Below, one piece after another: positions 8,858 through 16,940 of a stretch of DNA of 59,585 nucleotides (position 1 is the first letter of the stretch; each line of letters begins with the position of its first letter). The stretch comes from SZAS-103 sp964449135 (GTDB taxonomy: Bacteria > Pseudomonadota > Gammaproteobacteria > Xanthomonadales > Xanthomonadaceae): the NCBI GenBank assembly GCA_964449135.1, contig CAYUXZ010000012.1, positions 1 to 59,585 of the forward strand, written 5' to 3'. The notes under the pieces are model-generated. The model had not been told where the DNA came from, searched no databases, and saw only the letters and a program-made list of their open reading frames with translations. The position numbers and the translations under genes were made by a program.

Positions 8858-9442
8858 ATGCCGCTCACTCTCACGAGATCGCTGCTGACGATAATTATCC
8901 CGGGCATAGTGGCTTGCTCGCCGTGGTTGTTGTTACTTCTTGATGTCTACGACCCTGCTGCGAGCTGGTATGCCAATCATCCTTTCCCTTTCCACACGGT
9001 GTCTTTTGCGTGTGTCGTCGTAGTCGGCACGGTCTTCGAGGGCATCGGCACCTACCTCGAAAAATCCTGGGATCGGGAAAGAGGCATGGAGCCGGAGCCC
9101 GAACAGGAAGAAGACTGGGTTGAGCGGGATTGGTACGACTATCTGACTACGCGAGTTGCGAGCAACGAACCTGTGGGTTACCGGTACATCAGCAGAAAGG
9201 TCACGGCGCTCTACTTCGAGCTGGGCATGATGTTCGCCGCTCCGATAGGGTTGCTTGGATTCGGGATATTGCTCACACAGACCCATGCGCCTTACAGGGC
9301 AATCGGTATTACGTTGACTGTCGCCGTCGCCATCACCGTACTGTTTCGCAAATTCGCTAGAGACACACATGGCGTACTTTGCGAATCTCGCTGGTACGTC
9401 AATCGAAGGCTCAAGTCTTGCGAGACAGATTCCGAGTCCTGA
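8858..9442 (+). CDS. Hypothetical integral membrane protein
   Basis: 194 residues, family not recognised. Four hydrophobic segments are visible: two near the N-terminus (about 8-28 and 45-63) and two after residue 115 (about 117-137 and 145-162). An acidic loop (MEPEPEQEEDWVERDWYDY) lies between the pairs. The ATG is 3 bases past the nrdJb stop, so it may be translationally coupled, but base composition is visibly less GC-rich than the neighbours and codon use is looser, which suggests later acquisition. Confidence 0.65.
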   Translation: MPLTLTRSLLTIIIPGIVACSPWLLLLLDVYDPAASWYANHPFPFHTVSFACVVVVGTVFEGIGTYLEKSWDRERGMEPEPEQEEDWVERDWYDYLTTRVASNEPVGYRYISRKVTALYFELGMMFAAPIGLLGFGILLTQTHAPYRAIGITLTVAVAITVLFRKFARDTHGVLCESRWYVNRRLKSCETDSES

Positions 9443-9479
9443 GGCGATCGCATACAAACCGCATCTGGGGAGAGATGCC

Positions 9480-10307
9480 ATGAAATGCTTGCTAGCACTC
9501 CTGTTGACGATTTTCATCCCGCTCGCCCACGCCGAGCCGGCGCCGCTGACCATCGGCGACACCACGATCCAGTTCCCGGTCGACGGCGGTTACGTGCGCG
9601 CGAGCACGACCGAGTCCAAGTATTTCGAAGTGGTGCAGGCCGCCCTGCCGACGACGAATCGGCTGGTCGAAGTGTTCCTCACGCCGGCCGACCTGGAGCG
9701 GATGCGCACCGGCGGCGTCGCGGCCGACACCTACTACGAAGTGCAGGTCATGCGCGAGATGGAAACGCGACCGATCGGCATGGACGAGTGGAACGAGGTC
9801 AAGCCGCAGCTCACCGCGGGCATGTCCAGGCTTGACGCAAACGCGCTCTTGGCGAAAGAAAGCGCCGGCTCCAGCGAACGCATCAGCGCGGCCGCCGGCA
9901 AACAAGTGAACCTGAGCTTCGGCAACATCGCTGCGCCGACGATCTACCGCGAAGCGCCGATGAGCGTCGAGTTCGGCATGACCGTGCCGCTACGGATCAA
10001 CAGCGGCGGTCAAAGCGTGGGCGTGAACGCGTCCGTGGCCGGCGCGATCGCGGTCGTGCGCAACCGCCTGTTGCTGATCTATGCGTATCGCGCGGTGACC
10101 GACGACGCCTCGATCGCGGATTTGCACGCCAAACTCGATGCCCTCGTCGGTCAGACGCAGGCGCTCAATCCTTCCGATCCGAACCTGAGCACCTCGCACG
10201 GCCTGTTCACGGGCGTGGGTCGCAGCGCGCTCATCGGCGGCGTGATCGGCGCGCTCATCGGCGTGTTCGTCGTACTGATCAAACGAAAGGGTTCGCCAAA
10301 GACCTGA
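9480..10307 (+). CDS. Exported protein with C-terminal membrane anchor, unknown function
   Basis: 275 residues. The start at ATG 9480 gives a clear Sec signal peptide (MKCLLALLLTIFIPLAHA, cleavage after AHA) preceded by ggggagag; the frame extends further up but without a signal. The middle is a soluble alpha/beta domain. The C-terminus has a Gly-rich hydrophobic segment (ALIGGVIGALIGVFVVLI) and then a basic tail, so the protein should be anchored in the inner membrane with its bulk in the periplasm. Family not recognised. Confidence 0.75.
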   Translation: MKCLLALLLTIFIPLAHAEPAPLTIGDTTIQFPVDGGYVRASTTESKYFEVVQAALPTTNRLVEVFLTPADLERMRTGGVAADTYYEVQVMREMETRPIGMDEWNEVKPQLTAGMSRLDANALLAKESAGSSERISAAAGKQVNLSFGNIAAPTIYREAPMSVEFGMTVPLRINSGGQSVGVNASVAGAIAVVRNRLLLIYAYRAVTDDASIADLHAKLDALVGQTQALNPSDPNLSTSHGLFTGVGRSALIGGVIGALIGVFVVLIKRKGSPKT

Positions 10308-10404
10308 CGGATCCGCGCCGCAACGTGAGCGTTGCAGCAAACCGCGTTTTTTCGCGCACGGGCGCGTATTGGCCTTCCCGCAGGCAAGCGCAACCGCTCC
10401 CGGC

Positions 10405-10410
10405 TAGAAT
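10405..10410 (+). promoter_or_regulatory. TAGAAT -10 box
   Basis: TAGAAT 28 bases before the GTG start of the DUF2059 gene. The same hexamer precedes tRNA-Thr, arginase and rpe in this window. No good -35 is visible. Confidence 0.45.
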
Positions 10411-10438
10411 GCCGCTTTCAGACACAGGGGACGACATT

Positions 10439-11098
10439 GTGATCGACCGCATCAAGGCCGCCGCCGCGGCACTCTTCATCGGCGCGCTGTGCGCGCTTTC
10501 TCCCGCGCGGGCCGCCGACACCGCCAAGGTCGAGCAGTTGCTGACCGTCATCAAGATGGACCAGCAGATGGCGCAGATGCTCGCGGTGATGGAAAAATCC
10601 GCCGAACAGGGCTTCGTCGAAGCTGCGCGCGGCAAGGGCAAGTCCGAGGCCGAGATAGAGCGCGCCAAGCCGATCTTCCGCGCGGCGATCAAGCAGTCGC
10701 TGGACGAGGCCCTGTCCTGGGACTACATGAGGCCGGCGATCGCGCGCGTCTATCAGGAAGAACTGACCAACGACGAGGTTGACGCGGCGATCGCCTTCTA
10801 CGGCAGCCCGCAGGGCCAGTCCATGCTCGCGAAAATGCCGGGCCTGATGAAGCGCGGCATGGAGCTGGGCATCGCGCGGATGCACGAGGTGCAGCCGAAA
10901 ATGGAAGCGATCATGGAGAAAGCCTTCGCGAAACTGCGCGAGCAGGAGAAAAACGATTCCAGGGCCAGCGTCGAGCGCGCGCAGAAGCAGGTGCGCGAGA
11001 ACGCGGCCAAGGATCCGGGCGCGCAGAAACCGGACGCTGCGACGCCGCAACCCAACGCGAACGACAAGGCGAAAGACGCCGACCCGGTTAAGCAGTAG
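10439..11098 (+). CDS. Exported DUF2059 family protein
   Basis: 219 residues. The GTG start at 10439, preceded by cagggga, gives a signal peptide (IDRIKAAAAALFIGALCA, cleavage near ARA). The body has the DUF2059 pattern: a helical core with VEQLLTVIKMDQQMAQML, SWDYMRPAIARVYQEELT and AIAFYGSPQGQSMLAKMP. The C-terminal 50 residues are charged and low in complexity (Lys/Asp/Pro/Ala). The family is periplasmic and of unknown role. Confidence 0.82.
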   Translation: MIDRIKAAAAALFIGALCALSPARAADTAKVEQLLTVIKMDQQMAQMLAVMEKSAEQGFVEAARGKGKSEAEIERAKPIFRAAIKQSLDEALSWDYMRPAIARVYQEELTNDEVDAAIAFYGSPQGQSMLAKMPGLMKRGMELGIARMHEVQPKMEAIMEKAFAKLREQEKNDSRASVERAQKQVRENAAKDPGAQKPDAATPQPNANDKAKDADPVKQ

Positions 11099-11142
11099 GA
11101 TTCGCCGAACGCACCGCTCATTCCCGCACAGGTCGCATCGCC

Positions 11143-11886
11143 ATGCCGAACAGGATCGCCGCTGGTTTCGTTTTCGCGCTCGCCGCACTGACCGGCGTTG
11201 CGTCCGCCGCGGAGTCGTTGAACACCGCCGAGTTCACGCGGCAGGCGCACCTGAGCATCGGCACGGACGGAAAGGTCGCCGATGTGCGCTTCGCCGATCC
11301 TGCGGCGAGGTCCGATCTGCTCGACAAGAAACTCGAAGCGTTGATCCGCGGCTGGAATTTCGAACCGGGCAAGGTCGAAGGCCAGCCGATGCCAACGGAA
11401 ACCACGCTTTATCTCCGAATGGAAATGCAGAAGAACGGCGAGGACAGCTACGCGATCCGGTTGCTCGATGCGTTCACCGGAGCGGCTTGGCAGCGTATGA
11501 GTATGCCGGAGTATCCACAGCGCGAGCTCGCGTACTCGACGGAAGCCGTCGTCAACGTGATGCTTGCTGTGGACGCATCCGGTACGCCGTCGGACTATGC
11601 GATCGATCGCGTGGTCACCAACGGCTTCAAGCAAGACGAGAAGGTATTCGCCAAAGCAGTGCTCGATGCCGCGCGGCAGTGGCGCTTCCAGCCCGAGCGG
11701 GTCGGGGAACACGGAGTGGCCTCGCACGTTCGTGTGCCAGTTCAATTCTGCATGCAGGGATCGTCTTGGTGCGCCAGGCAGGCCAGCGCTGCCGCGCAGA
11801 AAGGCGAGCGCTACGAGCCCAACCAGCCGGTCGCCCTCGACAGCCAGGTCAAGCTCAAGGATCAGGTCGCCGGCACGGTGTTCTGA
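11143..11886 (+). CDS. Exported protein with two TonB C-terminal-like domains
   Basis: 247 residues with a signal peptide (RIAAGFVFALAALTGVASA). Two segments resemble the TonB C-terminal fold: about 30-85 (LSIGTDGKVADVRF ... LIRGWNFEPGKVEG) and about 125-200 (VNVMLAVDASGTPSDYAI ... AARQWRFQPERVGE). Each carries the W-x-F-x-P signature. The usual TonB membrane anchor and Pro-rich linker are missing, so it is unlikely to transduce energy itself. It may bind outer-membrane receptors or act in the envelope. The anchored homologue at 12542 is encoded nearby on the other strand. Confidence 0.72.
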   Translation: MPNRIAAGFVFALAALTGVASAAESLNTAEFTRQAHLSIGTDGKVADVRFADPAARSDLLDKKLEALIRGWNFEPGKVEGQPMPTETTLYLRMEMQKNGEDSYAIRLLDAFTGAAWQRMSMPEYPQRELAYSTEAVVNVMLAVDASGTPSDYAIDRVVTNGFKQDEKVFAKAVLDAARQWRFQPERVGEHGVASHVRVPVQFCMQGSSWCARQASAAAQKGERYEPNQPVALDSQVKLKDQVAGTVF

Positions 11887-11964
11887 GCGTGACGCCACGG
11901 ATGCGTGCAATCGCGCGCATCCATTTGTGAAATCCAACGTTCGCAGCAACCACCGGAGCAACCG

Positions 11965-12474
11965 ATGCCCACGCCCAACCTCGCGCCGCTGATGGTCGTC
12001 CCGCTGATGGGCTGGGCGATGTACCGCCGCATCCGCCGGCAGTTCGGCCGCCAGCCGTTGCAGGTCAAGCCGATGGTCGTGCGCCTGGTGATCCTCGGAC
12101 TGGTGGCGATGGGACTGGTCGCGGCAGCGATGCTGACGCCGACGCTGGCGCTCGCGATCGCCGGCGGCTTGCTGCTCGGCGCGGCGATCGGCGCGACCAA
12201 CCTCAAGCTCACGCGCTTCGAGTGGACGCCCGAGGGCGACTTCTATTTTCCGCATCCGTACATCGGCGCGGCGCTGAGCCTGCTGCTGGTCGCACGCGTC
12301 GCGTATCGCTACGCGGTGCTCGGCGGAATGCAGGCGATCGGCAACCACCCGCAACCGCCGACGGGACAAAGCCCGCTGACGTTCGCGATCCTCGCGCTGC
12401 TGATCGGCTATTACGTTTCCTTCAGCGTCGGCGTGCTGGTCGTGCGCAGCAGCCACCATCGCGCGACGCGCTGA
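11965..12474 (+). CDS. Integral membrane protein, DUF1453/CcdC-like
   Basis: 169 residues. About four hydrophobic helices are visible: around 5-20, 40-75 (a long pair, LVILGLVAMGLVAAAMLTP), 92-108 and 140-162. The N-terminal pattern (LAPLMVVPLMGWAMYRRIRRQFGRQPLQ) resembles DUF1453 membrane proteins. Start ATG 11965 is preceded by ccggag. It converges on the TonB gene, with a hairpin between. Confidence 0.6.
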   Translation: MPTPNLAPLMVVPLMGWAMYRRIRRQFGRQPLQVKPMVVRLVILGLVAMGLVAAAMLTPTLALAIAGGLLLGAAIGATNLKLTRFEWTPEGDFYFPHPYIGAALSLLLVARVAYRYAVLGGMQAIGNHPQPPTGQSPLTFAILALLIGYYVSFSVGVLVVRSSHHRATR

Positions 12475-12494
12475 TCACGGCCGGATTCGGCCCG

Positions 12495-12528
12495 CGAAAC
12501 CGCGCGAGGCATTCCACGCGGTTTCGTT
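12495..12528. terminator. Hairpin between convergent genes
   Basis: A 10-bp perfect stem (cgaaaccgcg with cgcggtttcg, 12495-12504/12517-12526) lies between the membrane-protein stop and the TonB stop. There is only a short T-run, so it is a possible bidirectional terminator. Confidence 0.5.
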
Positions 12529-12541
12529 GGCGCGACGAACC

Positions 12542-13195
12542 TCAGCGATCCGTCGGCGAGAACACCACCGGCAACCGGCCCAGCGCCTGCACCGGTTCGC
12601 CGTTGCGCGTCGCCGGCTGGAAGCGCCATTGGCGCAGCACGGTGTCGCGCGCGGCGTTGTCGAGCAGGCGGTTGCCGCTGCTGCGCACCACGCGTGCGTC
12701 GAGCACGCGGCCGTCGGCGCCGACCAGCAGCTCGAGTTCGACCGTGCCGCCGATGCCTTCGTACAGCGCTTCGCGCGGATAGGCCGGCGCGGGCGCAACG
12801 ATCGGATCGAGGCTGGCTTCGGCCGGCGGCGGATTGACGGTGAGCGACTTGTCGATGTTCACCGTGGGCACGATCGGATCGGACGGGATGCTCACCGGCG
12901 TCGGCTGCGGGCTGACGACCGGTTGCGAATCGGTCCTGGGTAGCACGTTCGGCTGGATATGCACGTCTTGTCGCGGCCGCTGTACGGGAACCGGATCGGG
13001 CTTGATGTCGTGCTTGACGATCTTCCATTGCGGCGGCGGCGTCACCGGCTCGACGACGATCGGCGCCGTGCTTAGCTCCGGCTGTCGTATCAGCACCATG
13101 AAAAAGACCGCGTTGACCAGCAGTGCGAAAGCAATCCCGAGCGAGCGTTCGGGCTGGACGCCTTGCGGCGAGCGGAACGGCAGTGCGCGGGTCAT
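12542..13195 (-). CDS. TonB-family energy transducer
   Basis: 217 residues with the canonical layout: N-terminal anchor helix (GIAFALLVNAVFFMVLI, about 20-36), a proline-rich periplasmic linker (VEPVTPPPQWKIV, then PVPVQRPRQ, QPVVSPQPTP), and a TonB C-terminal domain (YPREALYEGIGGTVELEL ... LRQWRFQPATRNGEPV). The start is set by a perfect aggaggt 7 bases before the ATG at 13195; the frame extends upstream without such a site. It would couple the proton motive force to outer-membrane receptors together with ExbB/ExbD, which are not in the window. Confidence 0.88.
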   Translation of the reverse strand: MTRALPFRSPQGVQPERSLGIAFALLVNAVFFMVLIRQPELSTAPIVVEPVTPPPQWKIVKHDIKPDPVPVQRPRQDVHIQPNVLPRTDSQPVVSPQPTPVSIPSDPIVPTVNIDKSLTVNPPPAEASLDPIVAPAPAYPREALYEGIGGTVELELLVGADGRVLDARVVRSSGNRLLDNAARDTVLRQWRFQPATRNGEPVQALGRLPVVFSPTDR

Positions 13196-13389
13196 GGTCC
13201 ACCTCCTGTTGGTGCCGGTAACGTCAAGGCTGCACAAACGGGGTTGAATCCATCCTGCTCCGGCTTCCGCGAATCGGCAAGCCGTTGGTCGGCGCGCCGC
13301 GACCGTTCGCACGGGCGCAGGCCTGTGCCGGTTGCGGCGGGATTCAGCGGAACAGTGCACACTCAACTCTCAACCTCGTGGAGGTCATC

Positions 13390-14016
13390 ATGCTCCGTGC
13401 GCACAACCGATTGTCCGCAGCCGTATTTGCCCTCGCCCTGTCCGTATCCGCCGGAGCGCAGACCATCGGTTACAACCTGCGCACCGGCGACCTCTGGGTC
13501 GATGCGCGCATGGGCGAGATCGACGACTACGGCCAGCGCTATCGTCCCTCGTTCGAGGACGAGGTCGTCAGCCGCTACGGCGCGCCGCGTTCACTGGTCA
13601 ACGATCTGCTCGGCTCGCGCCACTGGTCGCCGTCCGACGTGTACTACGCCTGCGCGCTGGCGCACGCGGCGCATCGTCCGTGCATCGAAGTCGCCGATCG
13701 TTACGAGCGCGACCGTGGCCGCGGCTGGGGCGCGCTGGCGATGTCCTATGGCATCAAGCCTGGTTCGCCACAATTCCACGCGTTCAAGAACGGATTTGCG
13801 CGCAGCTATGGCCATTGGGGCCATCCGCTCGCGGTCGATCGCGACGAACGCGTGCAGTGGGAAGACAGGCCCAAGCACGGCCACGGCCATGTCTACGGGC
13901 ACGGCAAGGATCACGGCGACGATCGCGGCCGTCAGGACGACGACAGCGACGCCGACTCGCATGAGCATGGCCATGGCCACGACAAGGACCACGGCAATCC
14001 GCATGGCAAACACTGA
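13390..14016 (+). CDS. Exported protein with His/Asp-rich tail
   Basis: 208 residues with a signal peptide (LSAAVFALALSVSAGAQ). The folded part (about 25-150) contains GAPRSLVNDLLGSRHWSPSD and is otherwise unrecognised. The last 50 residues are HGHGHVYGHGKDHGDDRGRQ-type His/Asp/Gly repeats, a composition typical of divalent-metal (Ni, Zn, Cu) buffering. The start ATG 13390 follows gtggagg. Its end overlaps the GFA gene by 14 bases. A role in metal binding is inferred from composition only. Confidence 0.75.
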   Translation: MLRAHNRLSAAVFALALSVSAGAQTIGYNLRTGDLWVDARMGEIDDYGQRYRPSFEDEVVSRYGAPRSLVNDLLGSRHWSPSDVYYACALAHAAHRPCIEVADRYERDRGRGWGALAMSYGIKPGSPQFHAFKNGFARSYGHWGHPLAVDRDERVQWEDRPKHGHGHVYGHGKDHGDDRGRQDDDSDADSHEHGHGHDKDHGNPHGKH

Positions 14017-14416
14017 CGCGGACGCCGGTCTTGTCACCCACCGCGGCTGCTGCCACTGCGGCGCGGTCGCGTTCGAGGTGGATGCGCCCGCGGTGATCGA
14101 TGCGCTGGAATGCAACTGCTCGATCTGCACGCAAACCGGCTTCCTGCACCTGATCGTGCCGCGCTCGCGTTTCCGCCTGCTGCGTGGCGAGGACGCGCTC
14201 ACCGATTACCGATTCGGCAGCGGCACGGCCGTGCACCGCTTCTGCAAGGTGTGCGGCGTCAAGGGGTTCTACATCCCGCGCAGCCATCCGGACGGCATCG
14301 ACGTCAACGTGCGCTGCCTGGACCGCGTGATGATTTCGGACGTGCGCATCAGCCAGTTCGACGACGCCGATCGCGAAGCGGCGACGGCCGCGCTCGCGCA
14401 CCTGTCGAAGGACTGA
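14003..14416 (+). CDS. GFA family zinc protein (CENP-V/glutathione-dependent formaldehyde-activating like)
   Basis: 137 residues. The zinc ligands are clear: CCHCG (about 16-20), CNCSIC (about 39-44) and CKVCG (about 83-87), the pattern of the GFA domain. Family members are annotated as S-(hydroxymethyl)glutathione synthase-like, but most have no proven activity. The ATG at 14003 is inside the end of the His-rich gene, so the two are probably co-translated. Confidence 0.85.
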   Translation: MANTDADAGLVTHRGCCHCGAVAFEVDAPAVIDALECNCSICTQTGFLHLIVPRSRFRLLRGEDALTDYRFGSGTAVHRFCKVCGVKGFYIPRSHPDGIDVNVRCLDRVMISDVRISQFDDADREAATAALAHLSKD

Positions 14417-14460
14417 TGCGGATTTCGCGCGGCATCGCGACGCCCGTACAATTCGCAGCG

Positions 14461-15459
14461 ATGACGACGCCTTCCGATCCGACCACACATCGCCTGTCCG
14501 TAGCGCCGATGATGGACTGGACGGACCGGCATTGCCGTGCCTTCCACCGCCTGCTCGCGCCGCGCGCGCGGCTTTATACCGAGATGGTGCACGCGCAGGC
14601 GGTGCTGCACGGGGACCGTGAACGCCTGCTCGGCTTCGACGCGTTCGAGCGGCCGCTCGCGCTGCAACTCGGCGGCAGCGAACCGGCCGAACTCGCCGCG
14701 GCAACCGGGATCGCGTTCGAGCTTGGCTACGACGAGGTCAATCTCAACGTCGGCTGTCCTTCCGATCGCGTGCAGGCCGGGCGTTTCGGCGCCTGCCTGA
14801 TGCGCGAGCCCGCCCTCGTCGCCGATTGCGTCGCGGCGATGCGCGATGCGGCCGATGGCGCACCGGTCACGGTGAAATGCCGGCTCGGCGTGGACGAGGT
14901 CGAGGACTACGAGGTGTTCCGCGCCTTTGTCGATAGCATCGCGCGCACCGGTTGCAGCGTGTTCGCGGTGCACGCGCGCAAGGCCTGGCTCAAGGGGCTT
15001 TCGCCGAAGGAGAACCGCGAGATCCCGCCGCTGCGCTACGACTGGGTGTACCGACTCAAGCGCGAATGCTCCGATCTGACTGTGATCCTCAACGGCGGCA
15101 TCGATGCGATCGACGCCGCGCAGGAACACTTGCGGCACGTGGATGGAGTGATGCTCGGCCGTGCGGCCTATCACGAACCCTATCTGCTGCATCGCCTGCA
15201 CAACGCGCTGTATGGCGACGAGGATGTCGCGCGCGAAGATTTGCTGCGCCGCCTGCGTCCGTATGCGCAGGAACTGCGCGCGCGTGGCGTCGCGCTCAAG
15301 CACATCGTCCGCCACGTGCTCGGCCTGTTCCACGGCCAGCCCGGCGGACGCGTGTTCCGGCAGATCCTCAGCGAAGGTGCGCACAAGTCCGACGCGGACT
15401 GGTCTCTGGTCGAACGCGCGCTGGATGCGACGCGCGCCGCCGCGAGGCACGCCGCGTGA
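14461..15459 (+). CDS. dusA: tRNA-dihydrouridine(20/20a) synthase DusA
   Basis: 332 residues. An FMN enzyme that reduces U20/U20a in the tRNA D-loop. Visible signatures: APMMDWTDRHCRAFHRLL at the N-terminus, NVGCPSDRVQAGRFGACLM with the catalytic Cys of FGAC, the DusA-specific HARKAWLKGLSPKENREI, and the FMN-binding NGGI and MLGRAAY. A TACAAT hexamer at 14447-14452 would put the transcription start almost at the ATG. The stop overlaps the GTG of the next gene by 4 bases. Confidence 0.95.
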   Translation: MTTPSDPTTHRLSVAPMMDWTDRHCRAFHRLLAPRARLYTEMVHAQAVLHGDRERLLGFDAFERPLALQLGGSEPAELAAATGIAFELGYDEVNLNVGCPSDRVQAGRFGACLMREPALVADCVAAMRDAADGAPVTVKCRLGVDEVEDYEVFRAFVDSIARTGCSVFAVHARKAWLKGLSPKENREIPPLRYDWVYRLKRECSDLTVILNGGIDAIDAAQEHLRHVDGVMLGRAAYHEPYLLHRLHNALYGDEDVAREDLLRRLRPYAQELRARGVALKHIVRHVLGLFHGQPGGRVFRQILSEGAHKSDADWSLVERALDATRAAARHAA

Positions 15460-16385
15460 TCACGCGCGACATCGCCGCCGTTCTTGCCCATGCGCGCACG
15501 CTGCAGCCGGAAGCACCCGCGTGCCCGAAAGCAGTGTTCCTGGTGGCACCGGAAGGTTTCACGCTCGCGAGCGAATCGGCGAGCGACAACCGCTACATGG
15601 ACCTCGCGCGTACGGTCGATGCCGAACGCGCGCTCGCACAGCACCGCGGCCTGCAGCGCGCGCTCGCGCAAACGCTGCCGGCGATCTGTTTCGCTGGCGA
15701 TCCGGCCACGCCCGACGCGGTGTTTCCGAACAACGTCTTCGCGACCGTAGGGGGCGCAAAGCGCACCGGGCCCGGCCGCGTGCTGATCGCCAGGATGCGC
15801 CATCCGGTGCGCCAGCGCGAGGCCGATCGCGCCGATATCCGCGGTTTCTTCACCGATGCGCTCGGTTACGAATTGCACGACCTGCGCAAACACGATGGCG
15901 TCGGCGAGCTGACCGGCTCGCTGGTGATCGACCGCGCACGCGGCATCGGTTTTTGCGGGCTGTCCGAACGCTGCGACGAAGCCGGCGCGGCGGTCATGCA
16001 CGAAGCCTTCGGCCTGCGCGCCACCTTGCTGTTCGACCTGGCGCCCGGCGAATACCACGCGAATGTCGTGCTCAGCGTGCTCGCGGGTCGTGCGGTGTCG
16101 ATCTGTCCCGACGGATTCGACGATGCGGCGGTGGTCGAGGCGATCGCCGCGCTGTACGCGCCGCACGCAGTGATCCTGGACCGCGCGGAAAAAATCGCCT
16201 TCGCCGGCAACTGCATCGCGACGACGCCCGATGCGGTGTGGATGAGCCAGGCCGCGGCCGAAGCGCTGCGCCCGGCCAGCCGCGCGGGTTTCGAGGCGGC
16301 CGGGTTCGCGGTGCGATCGGTGCCGCTGGACGAGATCGAGAAGGCCGGCGGCAGCCTGCGTTGCTGCGTCGGCGAAGTGTTCTAA
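15456..16385 (+). CDS. Arginine deiminase-related / amidinotransferase-fold hydrolase
   Basis: 309 residues. Guanidino-group modifying enzyme fold (DDAH/arginine deiminase superfamily). Seen: PNNVFATVGG (substrate loop), GELTGSLVID, the catalytic-His region YHANVVLSV, and the C-terminal catalytic Cys in GGSLRCCVGEVF. The GTG start overlaps the dusA stop (GTGA), giving coupled translation. It resembles the CtlX-type citrulline/arginine hydrolases; substrate is not decidable here. An arginase is encoded at 26197, so arginine breakdown is plausible. Confidence 0.8.
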   Translation: MITRDIAAVLAHARTLQPEAPACPKAVFLVAPEGFTLASESASDNRYMDLARTVDAERALAQHRGLQRALAQTLPAICFAGDPATPDAVFPNNVFATVGGAKRTGPGRVLIARMRHPVRQREADRADIRGFFTDALGYELHDLRKHDGVGELTGSLVIDRARGIGFCGLSERCDEAGAAVMHEAFGLRATLLFDLAPGEYHANVVLSVLAGRAVSICPDGFDDAAVVEAIAALYAPHAVILDRAEKIAFAGNCIATTPDAVWMSQAAAEALRPASRAGFEAAGFAVRSVPLDEIEKAGGSLRCCVGEVF

Positions 16386-16391
16386 GCACGC

Positions 16392-16408
16392 TTGTTAGCG
16401 TAAGGTTA
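16392..16408 (+). promoter_or_regulatory. PhoP-box-like direct repeat
   Basis: ttgtta-N5-aggtta: two GTTA half sites start 11 bp apart, the spacing of (T/G)GTTTA-N5-(T/G)GTTTA PhoP boxes, though each half lacks one T. It lies 117 bp before the small exported gene that heads the two-component operon. Possible autoregulatory site. Confidence 0.35.
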
Positions 16409-16524
16409 AGGACGGATTCACCGCGCCCGCCCGATCATGGCCACCCGAACCGGCCGATGAACGGGTTCGGCGCACGACCGAAACGTTCATCGTCGGATCA
16501 TCGCCGCCACCGCCCAATACACCC

Positions 16525-16893
16525 ATGCGCTCGCGTTCCGTTCCATACATCGTCCTGTTCGCCGTCGTGCTGGCCGTTCTGGGCGCGGACGCGGCGTGGG
16601 CCGATCGCGGACCGCGCAACGCGCCGCAGAACGCGCAGAACATGCAGAGCGCGCCGATGCAGAATGCGCAGGGCGGCGGGCTGCCGGCGTCGGTGCGTCG
16701 GATCGAACGCGAGACCGGCGGCGAAGTGCTCAAGGCGCAACCGATCCAGCGCGACGGCCGCGAGGTGTATCGCGTGAAGGTGCTCACGCCGCAGGGTCGC
16801 ATCCGCGTCGTCGAAGACGCCCCGCGCGACGATGCGCCCGCGCATGAGGATTCCGACCGCCCATCGCGACGCGACCACGTTCCGGAAGAATGA
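16525..16893 (+). CDS. Small exported PepSY-like protein
   Basis: 122 residues. Signal peptide (YIVLFAVVLAVLGADAAWA), a Gln/Asn-rich spacer (NAPQNAQNMQSAPMQNAQGG), then a short PepSY-like half domain (SVRRIERETGGEVLKAQPIQ ... VYRVKVLTPQGRIRVV) and an acidic tail. It sits 47 bases before the response regulator. Inferred role: periplasmic partner or signal for the sensor kinase. Confidence 0.72.
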   Translation: MRSRSVPYIVLFAVVLAVLGADAAWADRGPRNAPQNAQNMQSAPMQNAQGGGLPASVRRIERETGGEVLKAQPIQRDGREVYRVKVLTPQGRIRVVEDAPRDDAPAHEDSDRPSRRDHVPEE

Positions 16894-16940
16894 CCGGCCG
16901 TTTCCCGGCGGCCGCCGAAGACCACCGAGAGGAGTAGCCG

